From: an uncultured cyanobacterium
GTDB taxonomy: Bacteria; Cyanobacteriota; Vampirovibrionia; Gastranaerophilales; Gastranaerophilaceae
Direction of reading: 5' to 3'
NCBI GenBank assembly: GCA_945836835.1
Contig: CAMAML010000005.1
Location: forward strand, 1 to 17,493
DNA: 17,493 bases
Shown here piece by piece: positions 1 through 6,514 of the stretch. The notes under the pieces were generated by a model that made no database searches, was not told where the DNA came from, and saw only the letters and a list, made by a program, of their open reading frames with translations. Each line of letters begins with the position of its first letter. Position 1 is the first letter of the stretch. Both the position numbers and the translations under genes were made by a program.

Positions 1-534
1 ACTTTATGTTTCGGGAAAACTGATTATGCCCTCGCCGAAGGCGACCTGTGGGACAACTTCGGGGACACGAATTTCTACGGAAACGACAAGGCAGTTTCGG
101 ATAAAGAGTTTAAAGACGCAATCGACTCGAAAAAGGGGATTAAAAACAAAAAATCTAAAAAAAATCAGGGCGAAACCATTCAGCAAAGTAACGAAACCGA
201 CGTGATAAACCAAATCCCTACGGAACTGCCCGTAATAACCGTCACAACCCCGCTTAAACTTCAAGATGAAGCAGTGCTTCCCATAGGGCATTATCAGGTT
301 GCGGGAGAAAAACTTAACAACAAAATTTACCTTAAACTCTATCAGGGACACTACTTAATGGCTCAAATCCCCGCACTCGAGACCCTCGAAGATTACGATA
401 TGCCCGACATTAATTTTGCAAGTTTTCTTCCCGAAGAAAACAATCTCTACAAAATAATCTTCGGCTCGATTGATTTTAACGCATTCGCCCAAGTCGAAGG
501 TGCGGACAGCTCCGACAACATCGATAATTATTAA
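1..534 (+). CDS. Unrecognised protein, 3' part only (5' end outside window)
   Basis: The reading frame is open from the first base to a TAA at 532-534, giving 177 residues with no stop, so the gene starts left of the window. A GTG at 202 could be mistaken for a start, but coding-like sequence continues upstream of it (…DLWDNFGDTNFYGND…). The visible part has an N-terminal acidic and aromatic stretch, a Lys/Asn-rich linker around residues 44-60, then a section rich in beta-type residues (LPVITVTTPLKL, GHYQVAGEKLNNKIYLKLY) and an acidic tail. There is no membrane segment in this part. I do not recognise the family. A T-rich run follows the stop at 535-551 without a convincing hairpin. Confidence is for the presence of a gene, not for function. 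Confidence 0.7.
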   Translation, partial: TLCFGKTDYALAEGDLWDNFGDTNFYGNDKAVSDKEFKDAIDSKKGIKNKKSKKNQGETIQQSNETDVINQIPTELPVITVTTPLKLQDEAVLPIGHYQVAGEKLNNKIYLKLYQGHYLMAQIPALETLEDYDMPDINFASFLPEENNLYKIIFGSIDFNAFAQVEGADSSDNIDNY

Positions 535-550
535 GTTTTTTATTTTTTTG

Positions 551-579
551 TTTACAACTCGAAAGTAATATGCTAAAAT
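551..579 (+). promoter_or_regulatory. Promoter for the 729/1325 gene pair
   Basis: A -35 box TTTACA (551-556), a spacer of exactly 17 bases and a -10 box TAAAAT (574-579) preceded by an extended TG element (571-572). Each hexamer is one base off the sigma-70-type consensus. Predicted transcription start is near 586, leaving an untranslated leader of about 140 bases. That leader carries an inverted repeat (622-642) and two copies of an 11-base word (589-599 and 704-714). Confidence 0.6.
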
Positions 580-621
580 TACGGTTGCAGTCGACAAAAT
601 GTAAATAATTGTTAAAATCGA

Positions 622-642
622 TTGAAATTTAGGCAATTTCAA
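622..642. repeat. Inverted repeat in leader of the 729 gene
   Basis: TTGAAATT (622-629) and AATTTCAA (635-642) form perfect 8-base arms around a 5-base loop. No T-run follows, so it is not a typical terminator. It sits between two copies of AGTCGACAAAA (589-599 and 704-714), each containing the palindrome GTCGAC. It could be a protein-binding site or an RNA hairpin in the leader; the sequence does not decide. Confidence 0.4.
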
Positions 643-728
643 AGGTTGATTATCTTTATTTTAACGGAAGCGATTGTTTAATCACAAACAGTCACGGTGC
701 GGTAGTCGACAAAACGGGTATAGTGTGT

Positions 729-1328
729 ATGTCAATGTTAAACGGTATAACAACCCCAATAGTAAATGCTTGTCGCCCTTTATACAATAAAGTGCCGTCC
801 GTATCCGTGGTCAAAGAGGAGTTTACGAGGGGGATAAGCCACATAGGACAAAAATGGACTTCACCGCAGCAACGACTTATTACGGGGGTTACGGCTCTTA
901 TGACCCAGCCGTTTATCGATTACCACAACAAAAATGTCGACGAAAAAACCCGCAAATCCTCCGTCGCACGTACGATTGCAAAGATTATCATCGGAACCGC
1001 AACGGGGTTTGCCGTCCGATATGCCTGCATTAAAGGGATAAAATATATGTCCAAACTCCCGTCGGAAACGAGAAAGTCGGGCAAATTCCTCAAAAAAGTT
1101 CAGACATTCTTTACCCCTAAAGACCGAAACTATTTTGCAAACGTTGAAGCAAGAGAACAGTACAGAAACGCCATGGGAACAATTTTATCCCTGTTTGTAA
1201 TGCTGTTCACGAATTTTAGCGTAGACGCACCTTGCACAAAAAAACTTGCAAACAGAATTATTGCTCATCAGGAAAAAGTCGACGCTCAAAAAAATAACAC
1301 CCGAAAAGCGGAAGGAGGTAACCAATGA
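729..1328 (+). CDS. Unrecognised small membrane protein, first gene of a pair
   Basis: A protein of 199 residues from ATG 729. GTG 723 and ATG 735 are alternative in-frame starts and none has a strong Shine-Dalgarno; ACGGG at 714-718 fits ATG 729 best. It has hydrophobic stretches around TIAKIIIGTATGFAVRYAC and near the C-terminus (TILSLFVMLFTNFSV), separated by a basic segment, and a highly charged tail. This suggests a small integral or membrane-associated protein with one or two helices. The TGA stop overlaps the ATG of the next gene by four bases (ATGA), so the two are co-translated and probably act together. The promoter at 551-579 would serve both. I do not recognise a named family. Confidence is high that it is a gene, low for any role. 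Confidence 0.75.
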   Translation: MSMLNGITTPIVNACRPLYNKVPSVSVVKEEFTRGISHIGQKWTSPQQRLITGVTALMTQPFIDYHNKNVDEKTRKSSVARTIAKIIIGTATGFAVRYACIKGIKYMSKLPSETRKSGKFLKKVQTFFTPKDRNYFANVEAREQYRNAMGTILSLFVMLFTNFSVDAPCTKKLANRIIAHQEKVDAQKNNTRKAEGGNQ

Positions 1329-2041
1329 AAACTCCTCTGCAAAGCAAATCGGGAAAAACGTTGAGCAACCTGTTTAACGCCTCCAAAAATTGGATGTTCG
1401 AGCATTACGGCGAAAACCCGGGCAAAATGCTTGTTCACACGGGTACGGTCGGCTGGATTTTATCCTCGCTCGCTCAAATATCGGCAATCGTTACCAACGA
1501 CAAATACACCAAAGAAGACAAAATGTTTATGATTCCGCAGGAAATAGCGGATGCAACGATTAACATTTTATCGTTTTATGCCTTCACAAACGGGATAAAA
1601 AAACTTACGACAAAGTTCCTCAAAACGGGTAAACTGAGAAACAAATTTACGGAAGACATCCTGAGACGCGACGGGCATATTTTGGAAAAAGGAGCAAAAA
1701 GAGCAGAAGGAAAAGTTTATGCGGGTGATATTGATTTTGACATCACCAAATTGCCAAACTACAATTCCGAAATTAAAGCCGGTTTCAAAGATTTCAAAAA
1801 CGGTACCGAAGTTGCGATGAGCCTTATTGGTTCGATTATTTCGTGCAATATTTTTACTCCGATAGTCAGAAACCTTTGGGCGTCGAAAAAACAAAAACAA
1901 CTCGTTGAAAGACATAACAAGGAAACATTCACAATGTCGCCCCGTCCTAAACCATACTCTTCCACCCTTACTCAGCCGACGTTTTCAAACTTTACAGCTA
2001 TGTCCTACTCAAAATATAACGGCGGAAATATGAAGGTTTAA
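1325..2041 (+). CDS. Unrecognised membrane-associated protein, second gene of the pair
   Basis: A protein of 238 residues starting at an ATG preceded by the consensus ribosome site AAGGAGGT (1312-1319, 5-base spacing) lying inside the end of the upstream gene. Moderately hydrophobic stretches lie near residues 39-56 (VHTGTVGWILSSLAQISAI), 75-90 and 165-180 (VAMSLIGSIISCNIFTPIV); the rest is basic and polar, with a Pro/Ser/Thr-rich C-terminus. The perfect Shine-Dalgarno, compared with the weak one upstream, suggests this product is made at a higher rate. The stop is only 8 bases from the convergent stop of the 2050-2394 gene, leaving no room for an independent terminator. No family recognised; with its partner it may form a membrane complex, which is inference from the overlap. 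Confidence 0.75.
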   Translation: MKTPLQSKSGKTLSNLFNASKNWMFEHYGENPGKMLVHTGTVGWILSSLAQISAIVTNDKYTKEDKMFMIPQEIADATINILSFYAFTNGIKKLTTKFLKTGKLRNKFTEDILRRDGHILEKGAKRAEGKVYAGDIDFDITKLPNYNSEIKAGFKDFKNGTEVAMSLIGSIISCNIFTPIVRNLWASKKQKQLVERHNKETFTMSPRPKPYSSTLTQPTFSNFTAMSYSKYNGGNMKV

Positions 2042-2049
2042 CGGGAATT

Positions 2050-2394
2050 TTATTCAACCGTAAACCCGCCTTTACCGTCGTATTTGATACGTTTTCCGTT
2101 CACAAGATAACCGCCTTCGCCATCAAATATTATGTGCTTGTCGCCAAATAAAAAACCGCCGTCTCCGTCTGATTTTATGTGCCTTGACCCGTACCAGTAT
2201 CCGCCCTCACCGTCCGAGGCGATATGCTCAGAACCGTTCCAATACCCGCCGGCACCGTCCGAAAACACGTGCATATCACCAACATAAAATCCGCCGTCTC
2301 CGTCGGATTTAACGGATACACTCTCGGCATAAGAGGACAAATTCCCAAACGCCAAAAATAATCCTAAAATTCCGCAAATTATAAAATTTTTCAT
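2050..2394 (-). CDS. Small secreted protein made of 15-residue repeats
   Basis: A protein of 114 residues. Residues 1-24 are a classic signal peptide: Lys near the start, hydrophobic core ICGILGLFLAFG, and a likely signal peptidase I site after SYA. The mature part is almost wholly repeats of the form DG-x-GG-[YF]-x3-G-x-x-[HR]-I, with the DG pairs at residues 31, 46, 61, 76, 91 and 106, exactly 15 apart. AGGAA lies 8 bases before the ATG, inside the end of the upstream gene, so it is probably co-transcribed with 3077-2406. The Gly/Asp/aromatic pattern suggests stacked beta-hairpins, as in other short beta-repeat proteins, exported across the inner membrane. The acidic DGDGG motifs resemble Ca2+-binding loops, but metal binding is not established. 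I do not recognise a named family. Confidence 0.75.
   Translation of the reverse strand: MKNFIICGILGLFLAFGNLSSYAESVSVKSDGDGGFYVGDMHVFSDGAGGYWNGSEHIASDGEGGYWYGSRHIKSDGDGGFLFGDKHIIFDGEGGYLVNGKRIKYDGKGGFTVE
2053..2307 (-). repeat. In-frame tandem repeat, 45-base unit
   Basis: Five full 45-base units plus a partial sixth encode the 15-residue repeats of the secreted protein. The units differ at many third-codon positions, while Asp-Gly, Gly-Gly, the aromatic and the His/Arg-Ile positions are kept. This points to old repeats held by selection on the protein, not a fresh tandem duplication. Confidence 0.75.
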
Positions 2395-2405
2395 ACTAAA
2401 TTTTC

Positions 2406-3077
2406 CTATGCAATATTATTCGATTGAGAAATGAGTTCAACGACAAAATCCGTCGCCTCCTTATCTCTCGAAATTGCTTCCTGCAACTTTAACATCTCCC
2501 CGTACTTGAGCTTTTTAATTTTTTGAGAGTCGGGATTTGCCATATATAATTTGAAGTTTTCCTGAACCTCGAACTCGAACCCCGCCAACCCTTTTTTCAT
2601 CGAATACCAAAGATAAAACTCTCTAAGCAGTGCAAAATAATCAATTTCTTTGTTTTTGCTGATGACAAATGCAGGTTCAAAAGTCAGCGACAGAGCATGC
2701 CTTACGGTTCGATTAAGGTAAAATGCTTTTCTTCCGTACGCCTCCGTGATAAACCCCGAATGCTCAAGAACCTTATTCAAAACATCGTTTGCGTTGTTAA
2801 TCCGATAAACTTCAGTCCCGTTTGCCTTAACATAGCTTAAAAGTTTTTCTGAATCTTGGTTTGCTGTTTTGTGTATATCGAGAACCGCCTGCCTGATTTC
2901 CTCGACTTTTTGTTGAAGGTTTGAATTGGTCGAGAAAGAAACCGTTTCGGAAGAGGTGATGATTGTTTTTCCCCTTGAAGTTTCAAAACTCGTCCCGTGT
3001 GAAACCAGCTCGTCCAGCGTTTTCCGTCGGTTGTTTTTTATTATAAGCTCGCTCAGTATTTTGATTAAACTTTTCAT
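2406..3077 (-). CDS. Unrecognised soluble protein
   Basis: A protein of 223 residues from ATG 3077, mostly predicted helical and charged. It has a Ser/Thr-rich segment near residues 29-54, a probable helical or coiled region (residues 55-85, NLQQKVEEIRQAVLDIHKTA) and a second half with conserved-looking aromatic residues (FALLREFYLWYSMKKG). There is no signal peptide or membrane segment. The start has no clear Shine-Dalgarno; TATATT lies 8 bases upstream of the ATG, so it may be leaderless or poorly initiated. The next gene (2394-2050) starts 11 bases after its stop and places its ribosome site inside this gene, so the two form an operon. No family recognised and I propose no function. Confidence 0.65.
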   Translation of the reverse strand: MKSLIKILSELIIKNNRRKTLDELVSHGTSFETSRGKTIITSSETVSFSTNSNLQQKVEEIRQAVLDIHKTANQDSEKLLSYVKANGTEVYRINNANDVLNKVLEHSGFITEAYGRKAFYLNRTVRHALSLTFEPAFVISKNKEIDYFALLREFYLWYSMKKGLAGFEFEVQENFKLYMANPDSQKIKKLKYGEMLKLQEAISRDKEATDFVVELISQSNNIA

Positions 3078-3175
3078 AAGTAAATAATATAATAATTCGG
3101 CACAATTTCATCCTCCGAATGAGTGGTTTATCCATAAAAAACTTACTCATCCAACGAAACCGCAAAAGTCAAAAA

Positions 3176-3281
3176 GTTTACATATAGTAAACAATTATTA
3201 AAAAATTCTCAAAAATCTTGTAATAAGTTTTTCAGCAAGTAGTATATACTTATATGGAAGTAGCCGGGGGCAGTTACTTCC
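3176..3281 (+). promoter_or_regulatory. Region upstream of pgi: operator-like palindrome and leader hairpin
   Basis: The spacer 3078-3308 separates two divergent genes. It holds an operator-like inverted repeat, GTTTAC-N5-GTAAAC (3176-3192), and a possible leader hairpin, GGAAGTA (3256-3262) against TACTTCC (3275-3281) with a 12-base loop. A TATACT at 3245-3250 could be a -10 box, but the only TTG-type hexamer (TTGTAA, 3218-3223) is 21 bases away, so the promoter call is weak. The likely ribosome site for pgi is GAGGG (3295-3299), 9 bases from the ATG. Confidence 0.35.
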
Positions 3282-3308
3282 TTAAAAGGAGATTGAGGGT
3301 TAAGGAAT

Positions 3309-4694
3309 ATGATAAAACTAAACTGCAAAAATGTCAGTGCAACCATAGTGGGAAGTGAAAACGGTTTAGATTTAGAACAGGAATTTGAAACATACAAGGA
3401 AAACATCAAACAGATTATCGCAAGTTTAAATCAGCGAAAAGACAAACCCGGGCAGTGGCTCAGGTGGATGAACCTCGGGTATAACGAGGAAACATTGTGG
3501 TACGTAAAAGAGTATGCCTCAATGGTTCAAGGAAGGTTTGAAAATGTTTTGGTGCTTGGGACGGGTGGTTCGACTTTAGGGGGTAAAGCCTTGTCGGAAG
3601 CACTTCTAGCTCCGTTTTGGAATATGCTCGCAGAAGAAAAACGCAACGGATTTCCGAGAATTTTTTACCTCGATAACATTGACCCCGACACGATGACCGC
3701 TCTTTTGGATACCCTCGATTTGAGCAAAACACTTGTTAACGTCATCACAAAATCGGGTTCCACGGCTGAGACCATGTCCCAATTTATGATAGTAAAAGAC
3801 AGGCTTGAAAAACTTTTAGGGGACAATTACAGGTACAATATCGTTGCAACAACGGATCAAAGAACGGGAATTTTAAGGCAGATTTCAGAGCAAGAAGGGT
3901 ATAAAACATTTGTCATCCCCGACGACGTCGGCGGAAGATTTTCCGTATTTTCGGCGGTCGGGTTGTTACCGCTTGCACTTGTCGGGGTTGATATTGACGA
4001 GATAGTTAACGGGATTAAGGATATGGATTTGGCTCTGAAGAATACCGACATTAACGAAAATATTGCAGCTCAAAACGCACTTATTCATTACCTCCTCGAT
4101 ACAAAAAAGAATAAGCACATTTCGGTTATGATGCCTTATTCAAGCAGATTAAGATATGTTGCGGACTGGTACGTCCAGCTTTGGGCGGAATCTTTGGGTA
4201 AAAATCAAGACAATGACGGCAACCCCGTTAACATCGGACAAACCCCGCTAAAAGCCGTCGGGGCAACCGACCAGCACTCTCAACTCCAGCTTTTCAACGA
4301 AGGTCCGAACGACAAAGTTATAAACTTTATCCGTGTCGGAGAATTTGACAACGAGCTTGAAATCCCGAATATTTTTGAGTATACGGGCATCGGCTATTTG
4401 GGCGGAAAGAGTATCAATCAGCTTATAAATGCGGAGGCGGATTCCACTCGGGTTGCCCTGACGGATTATCAACGCCCGAATGTTACGATAATGATAGACA
4501 AAGTCGACGGTTACCATTTGGGACAACTGCTTTATATGCTGGAAGTTCAGACGGCTATTGCGGGTGAATTGTACAATATAAACACTTTTAACCAACCGGG
4601 GGTTGAGCAGGCGAAGAATTATACCTATGCACTGATGGGGCGTGCGGGGTATGAAGACTCCGCCAGCACACTAAGAGAAAAAATGACGGTGTAG
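3309..4694 (+). CDS. pgi: Glucose-6-phosphate isomerase
   Basis: Interconverts glucose-6-phosphate and fructose-6-phosphate in the cytoplasm, the second step of glycolysis and reversible for gluconeogenesis. The 461-residue length fits the shorter bacterial form. Visible landmarks: the sugar-phosphate-binding Gly loop VLGTGGSTLGGKALSEAL (residues 82-99), TKSGSTAET (147-155), family signature DDVGGRFSVFSAVGLLP (205-221), the catalytic Glu in WAESLGKN (E294), the ring-opening His in TDQHSQLQLFNEGP (H323), and the C-terminal signature FNQPGVEQAKN with the active-site Lys (K436). All key residues are present and the frame is intact. It stands alone on this strand, with about 110 bases before the next gene and no obvious terminator. 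Confidence 0.96.
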   Translation: MIKLNCKNVSATIVGSENGLDLEQEFETYKENIKQIIASLNQRKDKPGQWLRWMNLGYNEETLWYVKEYASMVQGRFENVLVLGTGGSTLGGKALSEALLAPFWNMLAEEKRNGFPRIFYLDNIDPDTMTALLDTLDLSKTLVNVITKSGSTAETMSQFMIVKDRLEKLLGDNYRYNIVATTDQRTGILRQISEQEGYKTFVIPDDVGGRFSVFSAVGLLPLALVGVDIDEIVNGIKDMDLALKNTDINENIAAQNALIHYLLDTKKNKHISVMMPYSSRLRYVADWYVQLWAESLGKNQDNDGNPVNIGQTPLKAVGATDQHSQLQLFNEGPNDKVINFIRVGEFDNELEIPNIFEYTGIGYLGGKSINQLINAEADSTRVALTDYQRPNVTIMIDKVDGYHLGQLLYMLEVQTAIAGELYNINTFNQPGVEQAKNYTYALMGRAGYEDSASTLREKMTV

Positions 4695-4772
4695 TGTATT
4701 TTTAGATGCTTATGGCTTTTTAGGTGATGGGGCGAACAGTTGTTTCAACCACCTTACGAGTGCCAATTAACC

Positions 4773-4805
4773 GTAACTTTCGCCCTCCCGTAAGTAGAGG
4801 GTTAC
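4773..4805 (+). promoter_or_regulatory. Possible hairpin covering the ribosome site of the XRE gene
   Basis: GTAAC (4773-4777) can pair with GTTAC (4801-4805) and CCTC (4784-4787) with GAGG (4797-4800), separated by a 6-base internal loop on one side. The second arm contains the GAGGG ribosome site at 4797-4801, and the ATG follows at 4807. If it forms, it would lower initiation of the regulator. It is short and AT-poor only in part, so it may be chance. The rest of 4695-4772 shows nothing notable. Confidence 0.3.
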
Positions 4806-4806
4806 T

Positions 4807-5193
4807 ATGGATACGACGGATTTCAGAATATGTTTGGGTAACAACCTTAAAAGATTGCGAAAGCAACACGGATTGACACAAAGCTCGCTTGCCGAAGTTT
4901 TTGGCATGGAAACACACAATTTGAACAGAATTGAGAACGGAAAAAGTTTTCCAAAACCCGAAACTTTGACAAAAATTACGAACCATTTTAAAATAAGCCC
5001 GTACGAATTATTTTTAGACGAAAACGACAAAATATCTTTAATCATACATACCCTGCAAAGACATCCCGAAAGGATTGATGACATTTTTAACATTCTGCAA
5101 GCGTTAACCGAAAACGCCTCCACTGCCCCTGCTACCTCAACTGACCGCCCTCACTGCCCGATGAACAAACAATGCAACCATACAACTGAATAA
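4807..5193 (+). CDS. XRE/Cro-type helix-turn-helix regulator
   Basis: A protein of 128 residues. Residues 11-68 form a Cro/CI-type HTH: GNNLKRLRKQHGLTQSSLAE, then the recognition-helix region METHNLNRIENGKSFPKPET, then LTKITNHFKISPYELF. A short helical segment (ISLIIHTLQRHPERIDDIFNIL) may mediate dimerisation, and the Thr/Ser/Pro/Cys-rich tail (PHCPMNKQC) is unusual. The tail has two Cys residues three positions from Pro/Met (C-P-M-N-K-Q-C), which could be redox- or metal-sensitive, but that is speculation. It is probably a DNA-binding repressor of nearby or own genes. GAGGG at 4797-4801 is the ribosome site. The transporter pair starts 70 bases downstream with its own promoter-like box, so regulator and transporter may or may not be linked. 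Confidence 0.85.
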   Translation: MDTTDFRICLGNNLKRLRKQHGLTQSSLAEVFGMETHNLNRIENGKSFPKPETLTKITNHFKISPYELFLDENDKISLIIHTLQRHPERIDDIFNILQALTENASTAPATSTDRPHCPMNKQCNHTTE

Positions 5194-5251
5194 TTGCCCC
5201 CGCCCAAAACGGAAAAGCATGCCCTCCGTTTCGTCGCAGAAAACTTTGTTG

Positions 5252-5257
5252 TATAAT
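5252..5257 (+). promoter_or_regulatory. Perfect -10 box just upstream of the first chrA-type gene
   Basis: TATAAT ends 6 bases before the ATG at 5264, so transcription would start at or next to the start codon, which implies a leaderless message. No good -35 hexamer is seen at the expected distance. A short inverted repeat, AAACGGA (5207-5213) against TCCGTTT (5225-5231), lies just upstream. Confidence 0.4.
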
Positions 5258-5263
5258 GTGCGT

Positions 5264-5860
5264 ATGGAAAAGAATTGTTTCAACATTTTCAAAACTTTCT
5301 TTAAAATCGGGACGCTTTTGCTCGGCGGCGGGTACGTTATTTTGCCGCTGTTACAGTCCGAGATTGCCGACAAAAAGGGCTGGGCAACTACAGATGAGCT
5401 TTGCGAATACTATGCACTCTCTCAAAGCCTTCCGGGAGTTATTGCGGCGAATGTTTCGATTTTTGTTGGATATAACCTTTTAAAATCCCGAGGGGCGGTC
5501 TCTGCTCTTGCGGGGTTAATCATGCCTGCATTTTTGGCAATAATCCTTATCTCCAATATACTGGCAAAAATTGTAAATTATCCAACCACACAAAACATAT
5601 TTGCGGGCGTCGGAGTCGGTGTTGTCGTGCTGGTAATCCTTACCGTAAAAGAGATGTGGGGCAAAAGCGTTGTGGATAAGTTCACGCTATGTATATTTGC
5701 ATACGCTCTTATTGCGGCACTTGCACACCTTTCGCCCGTACTGATTGTTTTATCGTGCGTATTTATGGGGATAATTTATCGGATGAATTTTCCGCCAAAA
5801 ACTTCACACAATCTTGACACAAGCTGTCCTCAGGATAACGAACGGAAGGGCGAAGCATGA
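5264..5860 (+). CDS. Chromate-type transporter, first half (CHR domain)
   Basis: A single-domain CHR protein of 198 residues. It carries the N-terminal CHR hallmark FFKIGTLLLGGGYVILPLLQ and the family motif ALSQSLPGVIAANVSIFVGY, followed by several hydrophobic helices (SALAGLIMPAFLAIILISNI, IFAGVGVGVVVLVILTV, and a final pair near residues 145-180). It is located in the inner membrane. CHR proteins export chromate or related oxyanions, or transport sulfate-like anions; the real substrate here is unknown. In-frame ATG 5219 is an alternative start adding 15 residues, but MEKNCFNIFKTFF is the usual distance from the motif and a TATAAT lies inside that extension. The TGA overlaps the next ATG by four bases. 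Small single-domain CHR proteins usually work as pairs of opposite topology. Confidence 0.85.
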   Translation: MEKNCFNIFKTFFKIGTLLLGGGYVILPLLQSEIADKKGWATTDELCEYYALSQSLPGVIAANVSIFVGYNLLKSRGAVSALAGLIMPAFLAIILISNILAKIVNYPTTQNIFAGVGVGVVVLVILTVKEMWGKSVVDKFTLCIFAYALIAALAHLSPVLIVLSCVFMGIIYRMNFPPKTSHNLDTSCPQDNERKGEA

Positions 5861-6387
5861 TTTTTCTTGAATTAATGTGGGAATTTTTGAAGGTCGGGGT
5901 TTTCTCGTTTGGAGGCGGGTATGCAACGTTGCCGTTTTTGTACCATATTTCCGCAAATTACGGGTGGTTCACCTCAAAACAGCTTTCGGATATGATAGCG
6001 ATTTCTTCGGTCACCCCCGGTCCCGTCGGCGTAAATGTGGCAACTTTTGCGGGATTTGTTACCTCGGGAATTTTGGGAGCATTCATTGCTACTTTTTCGG
6101 TCATTCTGCCTTCCTACATAATCGTGGTAACAGTCTCTAAACTTCTCAAAAAATTTAAAGAAAACAAGCACGTACAGGCAGGAATTTATGCGATAAAACC
6201 TGCGGGGTGCGGATTGCTCGCGGCAGTTGCCGTGAAAATCTTTGTCGACAACGTTCACGGTGCGGGGATGTACGTACTTTGGGCGGGGCTTTTGCTTTTC
6301 AGCTTAAAACAGAAGAAAGACGCCCTGATTTATCTTGGAATTTCCGCAATCGCAGGGCTTGCGTTCGGACTTCTCGGGATTATATAA
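5857..6387 (+). CDS. Chromate-type transporter, second half (CHR domain)
   Basis: A single-domain CHR protein of 176 residues with FLKVGVFSFGGGYATLPFLY at the start, AISSVTPGPVGVNVATFAGF as the second family motif, and four to five further hydrophobic segments. ATG 5857 overlaps the upstream TGA (ATGA), and GGAAGGG (5844-5850) is a good ribosome site, so the two halves are translationally coupled. Together they correspond to the N- and C-terminal halves of the fused long ChrA proteins. This fits a heterodimeric inner-membrane anion transporter. Substrate is not known from sequence; chromate resistance should not be assumed. The gene ends with TATATAA. Confidence 0.87.
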   Translation: MIFLELMWEFLKVGVFSFGGGYATLPFLYHISANYGWFTSKQLSDMIAISSVTPGPVGVNVATFAGFVTSGILGAFIATFSVILPSYIIVVTVSKLLKKFKENKHVQAGIYAIKPAGCGLLAAVAVKIFVDNVHGAGMYVLWAGLLLFSLKQKKDALIYLGISAIAGLAFGLLGII

Positions 6388-6393
6388 TGAGAC

Positions 6394-6486
6394 TTGCAAA
6401 AGGTAATAGTAGAACTGATTTATGTTCCTTTATACAGTAAAGATATGCAATACACTCTCTACAAAGTCGCAAAGAGCTTTGAATAA
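6394..6486 (+). pseudogene. Possible relic of a coding sequence in the chrA-lysC gap
   Basis: The convergent gap 6388-6514 contains one frame with coding character: 30 residues from TTG 6394 to TAA 6484-6486 (…VIVELIYVPLYSKDMQYTL…). There is no ATG start and no good ribosome site. The pattern vaguely recalls the start of primosomal protein PriA, but I cannot support that. It could be a truncated gene, a small peptide or chance. A perfect inverted repeat, TATAAGC-AGA-GCTTATA (6503-6519), covers the lysC stop. No clear terminator for either converging operon is visible. Confidence 0.2.
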
Positions 6487-6514
6487 ATCCGGCATTGGAC
6501 ACTATAAGCAGAGC

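Noticed and set aside
2053..2307. CRISPR array
   Set aside because: The regular 45-base spacing is a protein-coding tandem repeat without spacers; the units are adjacent and in frame with a signal peptide.
3176..3192. Shared operator for pgi and the kdsC/kinase region
   Set aside because: GTTTAC-N5-GTAAAC and GTTTATATAAAC look alike at their ends, but differ in length and centre, and AT-rich palindromes are common here; two sites are not enough to define a motif.
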